A stretch of DNA of 64,000 bases from Hyphodiscus hymeniophilus (taxonomy: Eukaryota; Ascomycota; Leotiomycetes; Helotiales; Hyphodiscaceae): NCBI GenBank assembly GCA_016508695.1, contig VNKQ01000007.1, positions 372,001-436,000 on the forward strand, in the 5' to 3' direction. The position numbers and the translations under genes are program-made. Positions 32,933 to 46,235 of this stretch are shown here, one piece after another (position 1 is the first letter of the stretch; the number at the start of each line of letters is the position of its first letter). A model generated the notes under the pieces. The model had not been told where the DNA came from, made no database searches, and worked only from the letters and a program-made list of their open reading frames with translations.

Positions 32933-34176
32933 TCACAAGATATGTGCAAGGAGGCCAGTAATAGGGTCATAGCCACCGAACGCAAATTTCAGCGTATTTG
33001 TGGTAATCTCCAACCCCTCAGGAAGCACATCACCAGCTGCTACATATAGCTCCGTAATCATCTGCCCGAGAGTCAAGAGGTTTGTTTGCTTCGCCGGTGG
33101 TCTCCAACCTTCCGCGTATGGCAGCCTTTCTTCCTCTATTGACAACATTAGCCATTGGCCGAAAAGGGCACAGCCCCACAGGTAAAGAGAAATACGAGAG
33201 GCCTACCAAAGAAAATCTTGACATATTCCAAAGGAGCAACACCAGTTTCGGGATCACCCATGACGGAGATGTAGAGGGCAGTCTCTCCGTAGGAGAGAAC
33301 AAACTGCTGAGGGGTGTATGTGAATTCAGGATCCCGGGCTCTCTCCGTCTGCACTCGATTGAGCTTGGCCTTCGCAGCAACAGGTATGCTAGTGCTGTCC
33401 ATTCTGTTGTAGAATGCCAACACGGTATTAAAGATTGACTGGTTGAAGGAGTAGTTGTTTCCGTTATTCAGATTGTAATCAGCCCTGCTTAGGGATGCAT
33501 CGTGCTCGATGGGGAAGTTGTGCTCGTCAAGGTCGTTAAGGTCGAAGGATATAGCAAGGGGGTCTGCGGGGACAGAAAGAATACCAGCGGCTCCAATGAC
33601 TGTCGCAAAATCCGCGCCGACACTGTGAAGTATCCCCGAGTAAGCATTGCTCTCTTGAGGTAGACGGACTCAAGAGCAGCAAGAGCATGATCACACGATT
33701 TAGACCTCGAACCCAATCGTCGGAACTCTTGAAACACATGGGACGCGGCATCGGGAAGAAGTGGATTTGTCTCGCACTTTGAAATAACACGAAAGGAGAA
33801 AAACATAGGAGATTGCTCACTTCATTCCATAGTCCAAAGCTTTGATGAGAGTTGGTATCGTCAGCCCTTTGCCGTCGTGTGGTAAAATGCCATGGTTGGC
33901 AAGCGCATTCAAGCCAGGGCACGGGGATCTGACCTGTCAATTCCTTGAAAGTAAGCATAAGTACTTGATGAGGCAGAATTGAGAAATAGAACGAGAGTTT
34001 ATTCTAGGAAAGGTCGAAAGGAAGACAATAAAACTCGCGTTTTAATCGGAGTAGAAGGCAATGCTGAAAGAGATATATGAACTCACATCCCCTGGACCTG
34101 GAGGTGACCAGGTTGAGAAGTCCTGGGCGCGAACGACGGAGAGAAGGGCCGCGAGGGCTGCCGTGAAAGTATACAT
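32933..34176 (-). CDS. Secreted heme-thiolate peroxidase/peroxygenase (chloroperoxidase family, short form)
   Basis: Four exons, 34176..34087, 33933..33821, 33622..33207 and 33135..32933, encode 273 residues. MYTFTAALAALLSVVRA is a typical signal peptide. The proximal heme motif is SPCPGLNALANHG with Cys-35 as the thiolate ligand. Then come DYGMNVGADFATVIGAAG and DLDEHNFPIEHDASLSR, where Glu-107/His-108/Asp-109 form the EHD motif that binds the metal near the heme propionate and helps catalysis in short peroxygenases. FFEEERLPYAEGW near the C-terminus is also family-typical. These extracellular enzymes use hydrogen peroxide to oxyfunctionalise or halogenate organic substrates; the substrate is unknown here. 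Introns 1 and 2 (153 and 198 bp) are unusually long for this locus, so alternative splicing is possible. Confidence 0.93.
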
Positions 34177-35049
34177 TCTGAACGACACGGCTTAATATCT
34201 GGCTGAGAATTGACGATGAATTGGGATCCGGGACACTCTGTCGCACAAGTAGGAAGCTATTGCTTGTCTGTGGGGTCTCTCTCTTTATCACCACCATCGC
34301 CATCATCATCACCCCTAACGTGCACCTCGGCCTGCATAACGGATCGTAGAACACCCTTTCTTAGCTCGCATCCAACCAACTTTATCGTCGATTAAGTAAT
34401 TAGGTTCGTCGATCCCGCAGCCACAACTCTGAGTCTGGATGCTTCATCAAATCAGAGAACGGGCACTCGACAAAAAGCATTATTAGCCCACCAATCCGCG
34501 AGAAGCATCTCGCACTTGCGGGGGAATATAGCCCTCGGTCCCTGTGGGCGGGCTAGACTTTGACCCACCAACCAAGATCCTCCATTCAAATCCCCTCACA
34601 TCTCCGCATTGTTTGATCTCAGCCAGAAATTCAAAAACTCCATTTGTATGATACATAGAGGCAGCCACCTCGAAGACACGAAGCCAAACCATTCCACGCC
34701 ATATGTCTGTTTTCCCGCGCCTCCATGCCCGTTTTAGCCCTCGTAATACAAGAAGGCTTGAAGGAAACATTATCGTGTAGCATGCATTAATTAGGAAAAT
34801 TCTTCATCCATTACCCGCCGCCCTCAAAGTGCCACAAATCTCGCAAAAATCCCGATCCCTCGCTCGCTATGCAGAGGCAAAATCTCAAATGATGTGCGAT
34901 AAAGGGAGAACGCCGTTTGTGAAGTGTTATGTTATGTAACAGTGTCGTCTAAAGACGCTGGATGATGGGATTTTGGAGGTTAAAGAAGGTAATATGTGGC
35001 TGGTAGCGTACAACCGATGTCGAGCACCCAGATCGAAGTTCTAGTTCAT
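34177..35049. other. Intergenic: peroxygenase promoter and NOT1 3' side
   Basis: About 870 bp upstream of the peroxygenase (minus strand), reaching the stop of NOT1. An open minus frame at 34483-34770 lacks recognisable features. No repeat or RNA was seen. Confidence 0.45.
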
Positions 35050-38000
35050 TCAGATCACTCGTGGCGGTTGCACCAAGGCGGCAAAGCGATCAGCGACCTT
35101 TGTAAATGTTAGCATTTTCCTGCGTATTTGTGCTCTTGGAATCTCACCTCTGGAGATGCCTTGATGAATGGCAAGTCAAAGAACATGTACTTCTCATTCT
35201 TGACCAACTCGACGATCGTGATCACGAGACCCCATGGTTGTGGCCAATGCGATATGACTCTTTCCAATAGAATTCGAGTGATCTGCTGACGGATATCGGA
35301 CTCTTCTTGATCGTTGTGATCACTTCCAAAGAGCTCTAAAAGGGCCTGACTGAAGTAGTGAGTGTGCGCATTTGCGAATCGGAGTTGATTTACGACACTG
35401 TTGATGAGGTGGTATCGAGCCTCTGGACGAACTTCGTGAACGAGCATGGACAGTAGTGCCGCGTCAGGAGATGCTTGTACGTAGGTTGGACCTCCCTCCT
35501 GTGCCGCACGAGCAACTGCCTGCATGCCAACATAAACAACGAGTGAGTCAATCAATTTGACATCAACGTTCAGGGGAACAAAACCTGTGCCGGTTGCATG
35601 GCTCTTCTTGCGTTGAATCTCGTGAGCAATATGGGCTACCGCATCCTCAGACGGTCCTCTCTGCAATGCTTGATCGAGGACATCAAACAGCCCAGTCTCG
35701 CGCAAAGGAGCCTCGATATCGTTCGAAGAGTCTGGAGATTCGCGGATATCATCCAAGCGATCTACCTTCAATCCCGCTTGCATTGGGTCTGGCACCTTGG
35801 AGTGTAATGCACCAGGATTTGCGTTGAGAATTAAGTTGTGAAACTGGACACAATGGCTTGGGATGTTTGCACCTAGTCTGGAATGATTTGCTGCCACAAA
35901 CTCCGGATAGTCATGTTGCAAGACGTAGAGAATTTTCAGAACCCCGCGGTAGATATCTCTTGTCACCCCTGGGATATGTAAGGCCTTGAGGAGCTCAGCC
36001 AGGTAAGACATCAAACTCTCCACGATACGTGAGTAAGGCTTCCAGCCAGTCTCGTCAGGGAGCTTCATCATCATCGGCAGGAAGTCTCGGTGAGCAATCA
36101 ATGCGAGCCAGCCAAAGATAAACCCAGGGAAGTACCATGGACGAAGCTTCAGGAATGTCTCTGCAAACACCATAGTGATTTGCTGTCGCTCAACTTCAGT
36201 CAAGTCTTCTTTGGATGATCGAAACTCGCAGAGCATAGTCGAAAACAGCCGGAAGAACACTTTCTGGTTGAAATGTTCTCCCCGAGTGACATGATGGTGG
36301 TTCAGTACCAACACCACAAGAGACAATGTCAAGTCGAGGAATGCTGCTTTGTCGCCTTTGACCTCGCCCTCTTCTCCGCGTGCTTCGACGAGCATCACAA
36401 TAAGTTTAGCCAGCGAGTCAATGAAGATATAAGCTTCGTTGATACTGCCATTGTTGTGCAGTTGCGCCTCGAAGCGGTCGACGGCAGTGTCGATTGACAA
36501 GCGCAGAAACAAGCAGAGGTCCTCCTTGTTGTTGATGAGCTGCTTCTTGTACATCTGGGAGATAAATTGTGGTGGAGCCTTGTCAGAGACGTTTGGATTG
36601 TTGCAAAGGTGTACCCATTCATCGAAAACATAATCCATCTGTCCTTGGCGGGCAGCAACTCGATCACCGCTAGTTCGTCCAACAGCCTGCGGAAGGCCTG
36701 ACGTAGTGAGCTTTTCTTTCAGTGCCTGCCCAAGTTCCATATTAGGCTCTTCGGTGATCCACTGCCACGCGACTTCCAAGCTCTTTGCGAAATCAGCGTA
36801 CAAGGCGCTAGGGCGATCATTGAGGAGAACAATATCAAGCAGGGCGGACAGGAATTCCAAAGATCCTTCCTTACGCAGAGCTAATGCCTTGGAAGCAGCC
36901 GAGTCGATGCGTTGCCACTCCAGCATCTCGGCTCTGATCAAAGAGATCGCCAATGGGACACTGAGCAAGTTTTCGTTAGGAATCTGTGCTGTAAGGGTCG
37001 CAACTCTGTTGGCGGTGCGGTTACTAATTCGGCAAAGATTCTCCAAGACATTTACCAAGCTCTCTACAACGAGTTCCTCGTCAACGCCGTTGAATAGAAC
37101 TCCACAGATGTGATCGACAATGAATATGTCATACGCATCCGGACCTTGAGAGCTTCTGATGATCAAGCTGTACAAAGCATCTAGAACATCAAGAACTGGA
37201 TGAGGTCGCGGCAGATCCGCGTAGTGCTTCTCGGGTGCCTCCTTTGCCACGCGTTCTAATTCTTGTAGAGTTTTCTGTACTCTCTCTATCAAGCCTCTGG
37301 GATCCATTGGGAGCGCAGGAACTCTGCCATTGGCCATACCAGTATTGGTTTGGGGGTATAAAGGCTGACTGGGATGCGGCATAGCAGGAGGTTCGGCGGG
37401 AGTTGGCAAGGTGGGGACTGCCGGATAATCTTGTAGGATGTCATTTGCAATCGATCTAGTTGTATCAGATGAAGAAGCCACATGAGTTGTACCTCCCAAG
37501 GATGGTGCCCGTGGTTGGCGCGCAAATTCGTCGTAGATGGCCATTTGCTGCTCATTCAGACCTTCCATGGAAGGTTGTAGTTTGTAAGGAGGTGGAATTG
37601 TCCAAGACCACCGACTGAGTCCTGGGTCGACATAGGGTTGTTGGGGCATGGTCTGTCTTTGAATACGACGACTTTCCAGTTCTGGTTCAATCATCTCCTC
37701 AATCTCAGGTACAGCACGCTCTTCAGCTTTCTTTTCCACTTGACTACAGGCTAAGTCAAGATTCGAGTTGACACACATAATGATAGTCCCTTCTGGCAGA
37801 CCTTGCGGCAGCTCAGTAGACAGAGCTCGAATGTAGTTGGTCATGCTTGCTCTCAAGGGTTCTTTGGAAGTTACCAGAGCAAGACTTCCAGCTGTCTTTT
37901 TGACCATATTGATCGCTGCTGACCGGACGCGAGACTCATTAGGTTCTGTGGCGAAATCTTTGTGTATCATCTGCGCTGTGGAGATAGCCGCAATTGTGAC

Positions 38001-41000
38001 TGAGCGTTCAACAACGGGAGATATGATTTCATGAACAGCGCGTGTGATTGCAGTGCGCACAATCTCTTGCAAGCGACCTTGGTTGACCATGTCATTGACA
38101 GGGGGGTACACAAGGAGTGGTCCAAGATCTGGAATGGAGGAAGTGATTTCTTGATGCGAAAATCTTCCACTCACAACGGAACCTTCCATACCGCCTAGTT
38201 CCAGGCTTTCGAATGGCATGAGATCTTGAGGCAGAGGGTCCGTAGGTTCTTCGACAGGTGGGGCGCGGGTCATCAATTCGGAGGAAGGCTCGATAGTCTT
38301 ATGGTCCAGCTTTAGATCTTTGCATAGCACTTCGATCTCAAATTTTAAATTGAGCTTCAGCTCCGCGTGATGATAAAGCTCCATCAGCAGGTGAATGATG
38401 TCCATGAGCCATGGGTTCGGAGGCTTGAAGACTGTGGAGTATTGACCTTGAACAAGAACTTTGCAGACAAATGGGATAACGATTATCAAGCGCTGGGTGT
38501 CGAAAGCTTCCAGGAGAAGTGCTTTGAAGGCGATGTTCTTGTGTTTGATGGGCTTGTCGCGAGCAACTGTCAAAGACCCCAACCAACCACCAAGATTCTT
38601 GAGATGGGTTCGCTCCACAGCAGATGTCATTGTGGCTTCGGCATTGAGCATGCGAATGACGCTCACAAAAGTTTCCCGTAGAACCTCGGACCAAAGGGAC
38701 TTTCTCTGAAAGCGCTTCACAAGATCAAGGTAAAGTTTGTGATAATTAGGTTGCATCTTCGCACGCTCTTCTACGAGATGTTCGGCGAACCACTTTTGAT
38801 GGCTCTCGTCGATAGCATCTTCCAGTTCACCGAATTTGGACTCGAGGTTCTCTCCGGAGATGTTGTTCAGAACAAACTGGACCTTTTCTTGTATGTCGCC
38901 GCTAGGTTTGGCGCTGTGCTCGAACGCAGGTAGATCCACATTGAGAGAGTTGAAGGGAGGAGCGCTCGATTCCAACGCAAGCATAGCATTGATATGACCA
39001 TTTGTGATCCCTGCTCCATTCACCAGCTCGGTTTGAGAAAGCCCTGTGGCACTGTGTGGGGGTTCCTCTTGTTGGTCACGAACAACCTCCTCGGCCTTGC
39101 GATAAGCTTCCGTACCTATCAAGCCCTGGACTTGAAGTAACTGTTTGCAGAATCCTGGCCACTCTCGCAATCTGGAGAAGAGCTGCATCAATGCCTGGAG
39201 CCCAAATTTGTACATTGACTGCTCAGGATTGTGATCTCGAACGGCTTCCAGGATCATTCCCAAACCAATTTCTAGTGGCAGGTCAGAAATGAGCTTGTGG
39301 GAGATAATACCGCCAAACAAGACAGCTGTAGTAGCAAGAGCCTCGAGGGGATAAGTCCCATAAAGACTGTATTCGTCGAAAAGCCCGTGAATCATGCACG
39401 CGAAGACGTCTTGTTCGAAAGGATCCCGAGAATGCTTGTAGCGATCAAGAGCCTCCACAACGTTTCGAACCTGTACCTCATTGCTGTACATTCGTTTGTA
39501 GTGGTTCTCCATATGAGCGTTCGCTTGTTCCGGCAGGGAATTCGATTCTTTCCCATTCTCATTGATGATATCATCAAAGCCTTCGCCGTAGTTAATAAGT
39601 CGAGGGTACGCCGTGATACAAGCCCGCTGGACCACAATGAGTTCAGGTGAGGGCTCCTTCGGCAGAATCGACTCCAGAATTTCGAGTAATGCTGACACGG
39701 TCTTGACCTGAAGCATTACTGTATGGGGGTGCTCTTGGCCCTCGCGTTGGAAAGCAAGCTCGTGGTGTGCCTTAATATTCAAGAACGTCAAAAGTGCTGT
39801 GGCCATGTGATGATGGTGCACTGAAAGGGCCTGCGCCCATTGCTCCAAATCCAAAAGACCTTGCGCATGTGCCATAGCTGTCAAATCCAGTCCGAAGCCA
39901 TTGAGTAAGAGAATGAGATCGTCCAGCCATCCGTGTTTGATGCAGTGGTCCATGATTGTCTGCAGTTCCAATGGGGCCTTTGCATGAGCTTCTATGAGTC
40001 GTGATGCCACCCACTTTTTGTCCTTGCGCCATAAGCTATCCAGAACGAAGTCGTAGTTAGGGTCGTATTTGAAGATGTAACGCTCGAAGAGATTGTTGAT
40101 GGTTTCAACGGCCAAATCCGACCAAGGCTTGACGGAGAAAGCTGACACAAGAAATATATCAAGATTAGGCAAAACAACTTCTTGAAAGAGTCTTTTAGCT
40201 TCAACGGATTCTGACGCAGTTGAATGGCCCAGTGCGACACGAAATACTGCTGACAGAGCGGCTACCGAAACAAGAGTGTGTTTTACTGCCTTTTCGGCTC
40301 GTTCACGAATAGTCGCGTCTGAATCAGCGTAATCTTCGAGGGTGAAAGAAGGTTGAAGTCCAGGAATAGTGGTAGCATCTAATTGTTCAGGGACCAAAGA
40401 TGCGAAAGCGTTGATAAAAGATAGTTGCGTCTCTGAGTTCTTCCAGTCCCCACCCCATAATAGCTGAACATCAATTACGCCATTGACAGCAAGCGGCCGA
40501 AAGGCTTCGTAGAGAATCAAGAACTGTTGTTGAGATATTCGCAATTCTGGTCGATCGAATTTCTCGATGACATTTTGCCAGTCAAATTCGAGAGGTAGTT
40601 CGTTACGAAGGCTGCTAAGGAGAATAGCGGTGGAAAAGGATTGTGTCCGGCTGATCGCGGTGTATAATAGCGCGCATGCAATTTGATCCTCATCCAGTCT
40701 ATTCTTTCCAAACTTGCGTAGATGTCCTCTGCAAGCCTGCTCATCCGACGTGAAAACTGGCCCTGCGTTTTTAATAGAGAGTACTAGAGGATTATTTTCG
40801 GTGACAAGCTTCATCAGATAGAGAGCTGCCAGGACTTCAGTCGGAATTACGGTATCCTGTATTCCATCGGCGATATGTATTGTGTACCGAAATTGCATAG
40901 CAGACCTAAGGTCTTGTTCTGCGGTCTGGTCGAAGTGTGGAGGGTGCTCTTGTATTAATCGATCGATTATGGTAGCGAGGAAGGAGGCATCGATATCTGC

Positions 41001-41749
41001 GTGATCCGGATTTCGGGTTGTGGCCACGATTTGAAGGAACGGTCCGTAGTTTGCAGATATGATGGCATCGGCTTTTAGACTGTCAGTACGGATGCATGGA
41101 AAGGACTGGAGTTCTTTACCCTTTGTCTTCAAGTCTGATCTTGTACCAGCTTTCACAGCCAATGCTAGAATTGTCTTCTCGAGCGCGTCTAGCTTGAAAT
41201 GTTCCATGAAGGTTGAAAGATCGAAGTCTCGAAATATGTCCTCAGTTGCGATCTCTATCGACTCTGCGATCTTCGCAGCCTGTTCCACATCGTGGGATAC
41301 CTTGCGGACTTCGTTCACAAGAAGTTGGTAATTGCCAGGGTTTGCTACCGTTCTATTAAGAGATCCAGGGAATATCTGAGGAGCATTTCCAACCACCAGA
41401 CGGCTGAAATATTTCGAGTACACTTCCATACCGTTTTCATCGATCAGCTGCACACATCACATCAGTCATGCTCGGAAATATACTACAAGCGAACTCATAC
41501 CTTTCTGATCTGCTCAGCTTGTTGTTCCCACTTCGTGCGATCCTTATCCTCTTTTATTGTGCTGAGGAGGACGTAAAGTTGAACAATGACTACCCCTGCT
41601 ACGTTGGATCCCGATCCTGTAGGACTGTTTGTGCTGGGGCTCGCGCCAGCACTGAATGCGCCGTGGTGAGAGCCGTGTGGAGAGTGACTGGTACCAGTCA
41701 CAATTGTTTGCTGTGGTGTGAAAGTTCCCCCTCCTCTGGATTTGTTCAT
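35050..41749 (-). CDS. not1: CCR4-NOT complex scaffold subunit NOT1
   Basis: Three exons, 41749..41501, 41447..35148 and 35097..35050, encode about 2198 residues. The first junction gives EQIRK-LIDENGMEVYSKYFSRLV, and the last restores the C-terminus PE-VADRFAALV. In order along the chain: an N-terminal helical-repeat region, the MIF4G-like CAF1-binding domain (about 935-1128), the CNOT9-binding DUF3819 helical bundle (about 1205-1345, around QEIVRTAITRAVHEII), a disordered linker, and the large C-terminal NOT1 superfamily domain (about 1760-2190) that docks NOT2/NOT3. NOT1 organises mRNA deadenylation and translational repression in the cytoplasm. The 6.3 kb central exon is intron-free. The N-terminus is uncertain: the frame continues upstream of the chosen ATG but meets a TAG 12 codons before it, and another open stretch of the same frame lies beyond. 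Confidence 0.95.
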
Positions 41750-42925
41750 CAGGAAGCTGGATTCTTGCGCAAACCCACTCCCTAAGAGCTACCTCTCGAT
41801 CTCTAGGGACGAAAGAAGTTCTGTCGGGCAGGTATGAGCATTGATATCGAGTGAGAAGGTGTCGCGCGCAGGCAGTGTTGAGGGATGTGGGAGACTCAGG
41901 TGTGCTTGTAGGACGTATGTAGTAGTGGTAGATGCTTTCGAGCCAGCAGATGCGGCTGCTACTTGAGCCAGGAAGGAAGCTAAGCCCAATTCGATACTTC
42001 AGCAAAAGACAGTCATGACAAGCCACTTCAAAGCCACTCTCAACGTGGTCCATAGTCGTAGTGAAGTTATGTTCTGTTCATTCATTTCGAGACCTAAAAT
42101 ATCGATTTGGAAATGTCTTCTTTACAACTTTATCAACGCCATAAAACTTTACCACGGCTGTTGATTCTGCAAGGTACGACAATTGCCGCGGACCTTGCCT
42201 ATTCGAGGTGAAGTAAAGCCGAAAGAGAGGAGAGACAGCTGCTGTATTTTATCCTTCCCCATTGTTTTAACAGGTGCTTGACGTTGTATTCGGAGGACGC
42301 TCAGTCCATGTCTGTAAAGCATGACATGCCCCCGACAATGATCTTCCACAAACAGTATTCCATTTAGCTCCGAATCAGCTACGAATCAAGCTAGTAGTTC
42401 CTCAGCCCTCCCACTTTGATTAGCTAGTTATTAGGCCACCAAACACAAGCGGGAAGGATTCAAGCTGTTCATATGAGTTCTTTCATTCTCATTGTTCTAA
42501 AATGCAACTAGCCGACGGCAGGCTTGAAGAGAGGACTGGGTCGAGGCACGCCCCCAAGTATGGGTGAGTATTAATTCCAATTCAGCTCTTGTGATATTGG
42601 TCTATCGCAGTTGTCATGAGTTGATATCAATCTCGTGCCTGGCGAGCCAATAAATGAGCTCATCCTGTACCTGGAAAGATGTTGTGAGATTGGTCACGTG
42701 CTCCGTTGCTGGGCCAGTTTCCGGATATGCCTCGAAAACAATCATACCCTGTCTTAACAGATCGTTCGATATCCACTACATTCCTCTATTGATGAATTCT
42801 ACGACGTCTTGTCCTTGAGAAAAAATAAGACTTCTTTCCTGAAGAACATTTAGGAGCAGAAGCTTGGCCAGATCAACATACAATCTTTCCTCGCACGCTG
42901 GCCAGGTCAACAACGATCCCTTGAG
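41750..42925. other. Divergent intergenic region (NOT1 / Cdc15-like)
   Basis: About 1.2 kb containing the 5' leader and promoter of NOT1 (minus) and of the F-BAR gene (plus). Part of 41789-41989 is open in the NOT1 frame and may be a leader exon or an N-terminal extension. Nothing else is supported. Confidence 0.45.
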
Positions 42926-45795
42926 ATGCCCGCAACCATTGATGGGCCCCAAGTGGCCATGAGCTTCAGCAATAACTTTTGGGGAAAGGATGACGCTGGA
43001 GTCGAGCCCTTACTGACTCGTATGCATAGTTCGAAGCAAACTTGCGACGAATTAAAAGCTTTCTACACCGGTACGCTTTGTTTACCGACGACATCCTGGA
43101 TGGTTGCTAACATTGCTTTAGCACGTTCTGCCATCGAGGACGAATACGCGCGCAAACTGCTCTCATTATCTCGAAAGCCCTTAGGATCGCAGGAGTCTGG
43201 AACATTACGGGCATCATTAGATGTGTTGCGTGGGGAGGTAGAGTCAATGGGCAAGGCCCATCAGAATATTGCTGGGCAGATGAAAACAGAACTCGACGAG
43301 CCGCTGGCGGCCTTTGCAGGTGCTATGAAGGAACGGAGAAAGATTGTACAAGGAGGCATTGAAAAGTTATTGAAGGTTAAGGTCCAGCAGACACAGCATG
43401 TCAATAAGGTGTGCCCTTCCCTGAAAATTCTCTGCTTTTCCACTGCTGACACCTCCAGGCCCGAGACAGGTATGAGCAAGAATGCCTAAAAATCAAAGGA
43501 TACTTAGCACAAGGACATATGGTCATGGGCCAAGAAGAGCGGAAGAACAAGGCGAAGCTAGAGAAGACGCAAATCAATCTTGCGACCTCAAACACCGACT
43601 ACGAAAATGCCGTCAAGGTGCTAGAGGAAACTACAGGCCGGTGGAACCGAGATTGGAAGGCTGCAGCAGACAAGTTTCAGGACCTCGAGGAAGAAAGACT
43701 GGACTTTATGAAGAGCAGCTTGTGGAGCTTTGCTAATATTGCTTCCACTGTCTGTGTGAGTGACGACGCTTCTTGCGAGAAAGTCCGCCTTTCCTTGGAA
43801 AACTGCGAGGTTGAGAAGGACATCGTGGCCTTCATCAAGGAGCGAGGCACTGGTCAGGAAATTCCGGATCCACCCAAATACATCAATTTCCGTCGGGGCG
43901 ACGTTAGCGACTCACAATCAGAAGCTTCCGATGATGACAGTTATTCTGTGGCACAATTCCAGCGGACTATCAACCCCGCCTACAGAAGCTCTTCACCACA
44001 GCCCTCTACATACGAGTCTCATCATGACCCTCACGCTGCTTTAGTACGAGACCTTGGCCACGATGTGTATACACCACCTAGCCGTGAAGCTACTCTGACC
44101 CCTCAGAAGGCAGTAGCGGATCGAACGAGACAACCCCAGTTGGACTATCAATCTCAGCATGGTCCCCTGGCGGCTGTTCCTCATGATCCTTACCCCATGG
44201 ACGGAATGACAATGCTCTGCCGCACTGGCCCTCCTTCAGAACGAAGTTCTGCCACCAGCCTCATGAGACCCTCAAGCCGCGACTCCCAAAGCGAGTATTC
44301 AAATCCCACATCATTCTCAAGCCAAGAGCCACCCAGTGGGAAGGCTTCGCCAGTCAAGCAGAATCCTCTACCTCAAGGGGAGAAACAGGTCTTGAAGAAG
44401 AAAAGTGGATTTTTCCAAGGCCACAGTCCATTTCGACGTAAAAGCAATAAGGAAAAAGACCACGGTGCTGTCATGACGCCATCTAGTCGAAACACTTGGT
44501 CTGCTCGAAATACAACCAATGGCCAGAGTACACCATCTCGAAGACCTCAAATCTACGACCAAGACTCTCAGTCTCAAAGCATGATGATCACTGATCGACC
44601 TACTGGGAGCCCAGAACCTGTCGATCCCCGAGCAAGTTTCCAGCTCAACGTCGGCAACAACGTTTTCGATGTCGCGACACCTGATAGGAAAGGCAAAGCT
44701 GCTCAAAGTGCCACTCCAGCGGAAGAAGATCTGGACCCAATTGCACAGGCTTTAGCAGAATTAAAAGGAGTGACGAAACAATCTTCATCACGCATCTCGG
44801 CGGACAAGTATCACGGAGTTCCAACTCCAGCTCCAGGCTCTACTCCGAACTCCCGACCTGGAGGGGCTCAGATGGCAAACGGTGCATTGATGGCAGGTAT
44901 GCGAGGTACACCACCACCAAGTTATGACCAGCCAGTGGAGAGACTTGGACTCCCTCAACCAGCCTTTACATCTAAGGCAATGCAACAGACTCGACAAAAG
45001 TATGTTGATCAGACCCAGAACATGTTTAATAGCCAAGGGCGTCCAGATTCACAGGGTTACGGGTCTCGACCAGGAACTCGAGGTAACGATATGCCGAGAG
45101 CTACTTCACCAGCTCCGCCCCGCAGTGTATCACCTCGTCCCGGTATGCAAGTCGACACCAGACAAGCTTATCGCTCCGCATCTCCCAATCCCTATGCTGG
45201 CAGTCAGCGTCATCGCTCACAGACAACGGGTGCTCAGAAGCGTGGTTCAGACCAGGGCTATTACCGTCATGATTCTCCAAATGGTGTCGTTCGTGCTGTC
45301 TCACCTGCTTCCTTCAGAGATCAGGAGCGTCCAAGCAGCAGTCATAATAACAACGATATGTCAATGCAACTTGCTCCTAGCCCCGACGATGGCTATGGAT
45401 CTCAAAACGGACGAGCTGGCGGAAGGCAACCCACCGGCAATTCGAGACCTATGAGTTATTATGGTGGCCAAGGAGGACAGCCAGGCCAAGGAGCATCCAG
45501 ACAGCGAAGCAAGAGTGTTGCAGACGTGAGACAATTCACAAGAGATGGTCGCCCCATTATTCATTTTGGTAAGACTTCGTAGATTATCCCAGGCTTGATT
45601 CTGTCTTATGCTAACTTAACTACAGCACGAGCCCTTTACATGTACCAAGCCGCTATTCCTGAGGAGTTGAGCTTTGCAAAAGGTGATGTGCTTGCGGTGC
45701 TGAGACTTCAGGACGATGGCTGGTGGGAAGCAGAGGTTGCTGGGAAGAATGGAAGACCCGGTCTAGTACCAAGCAACTACCTTCAAAAGTGCTAA
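42926..45795 (+). CDS. cdc15: F-BAR and SH3 cytokinesis scaffold, Cdc15/Imp2 type
   Basis: Four exons, 42926..43070, 43122..43408, 43459..45568 and 45626..45795, give 903 residues. The F-BAR domain spans about 1-310, opening MSFSNNFWGKDDAGVEPLLTRM and containing AIEDEYARKLLSLS and RDRYEQECLKIKGYLAQ. It forms a curved membrane-binding dimer. A long Ser/Pro/Gln-rich disordered middle follows, with many SP/TP sites fitting phosphoregulation as in fission yeast Cdc15. The last exon encodes almost exactly an SH3 domain: ALYMYQAAIPEELSFAKGDVLAVL, DDGWWEAE and GLVPSNYLQ. The protein is expected at the septation site linking membrane, formin and actin. An inner ATG at 42959 (MSFSNNFWG) is a possible alternative start that matches the usual family beginning better. 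Confidence 0.94.
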
Positions 45796-46235
45796 TTAGT
45801 TCGGGGGACCGAGGGAGTGTTGAAAACATCTCCATGTTTATCGTATTGTGTTTGGGTTTATGTCGCGCATATGCTGGTTCGTATCGATGGGGTCATGTTT
45901 TGAGCTTGGATTGATTGTACATTTGATGAGACCATGGGCCGACACGTGAAGTAATGAATATTTGAAAACGCCATCTGCTACTTCTGAGAGAATCTTGGGA
46001 CATTATTGACTTGCCAAGATCTCGAGTCCAAAGGAATCTATTATTGCGCCCTGCCTATGTTTTCTTTGCTTGTCTGTTTTTCCAGACTTCCCCGGCGACA
46101 ACCATGTGAAGATCGACGTCATCCCACCTACATGCATTCCACCAGTCCCTTCGAAATTTCGAAAACCACGAGAAGTTGGAACCACAACAATATGCGTATG
46201 CCCTGCGCGGCGTTGCAGTAGCTGTAGGCGCAAAG
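45796..46235. other. Intergenic, seipin 5' leader
   Basis: About 440 bp between the F-BAR gene and the seipin start. It holds the terminator of one and the promoter and leader of the other. Open frames here cannot be joined in frame to the seipin exons without meeting a stop (TGA at 46107 in the relevant frame). Confidence 0.45.

Noticed and set aside
33489..33806. 105-codon minus-strand frame overlapping the peroxygenase
   Set aside because: Out of frame with the heme-motif exons; splicing it away restores the family-typical DYGMNVGADFAT, so it is treated as intron plus shadow.
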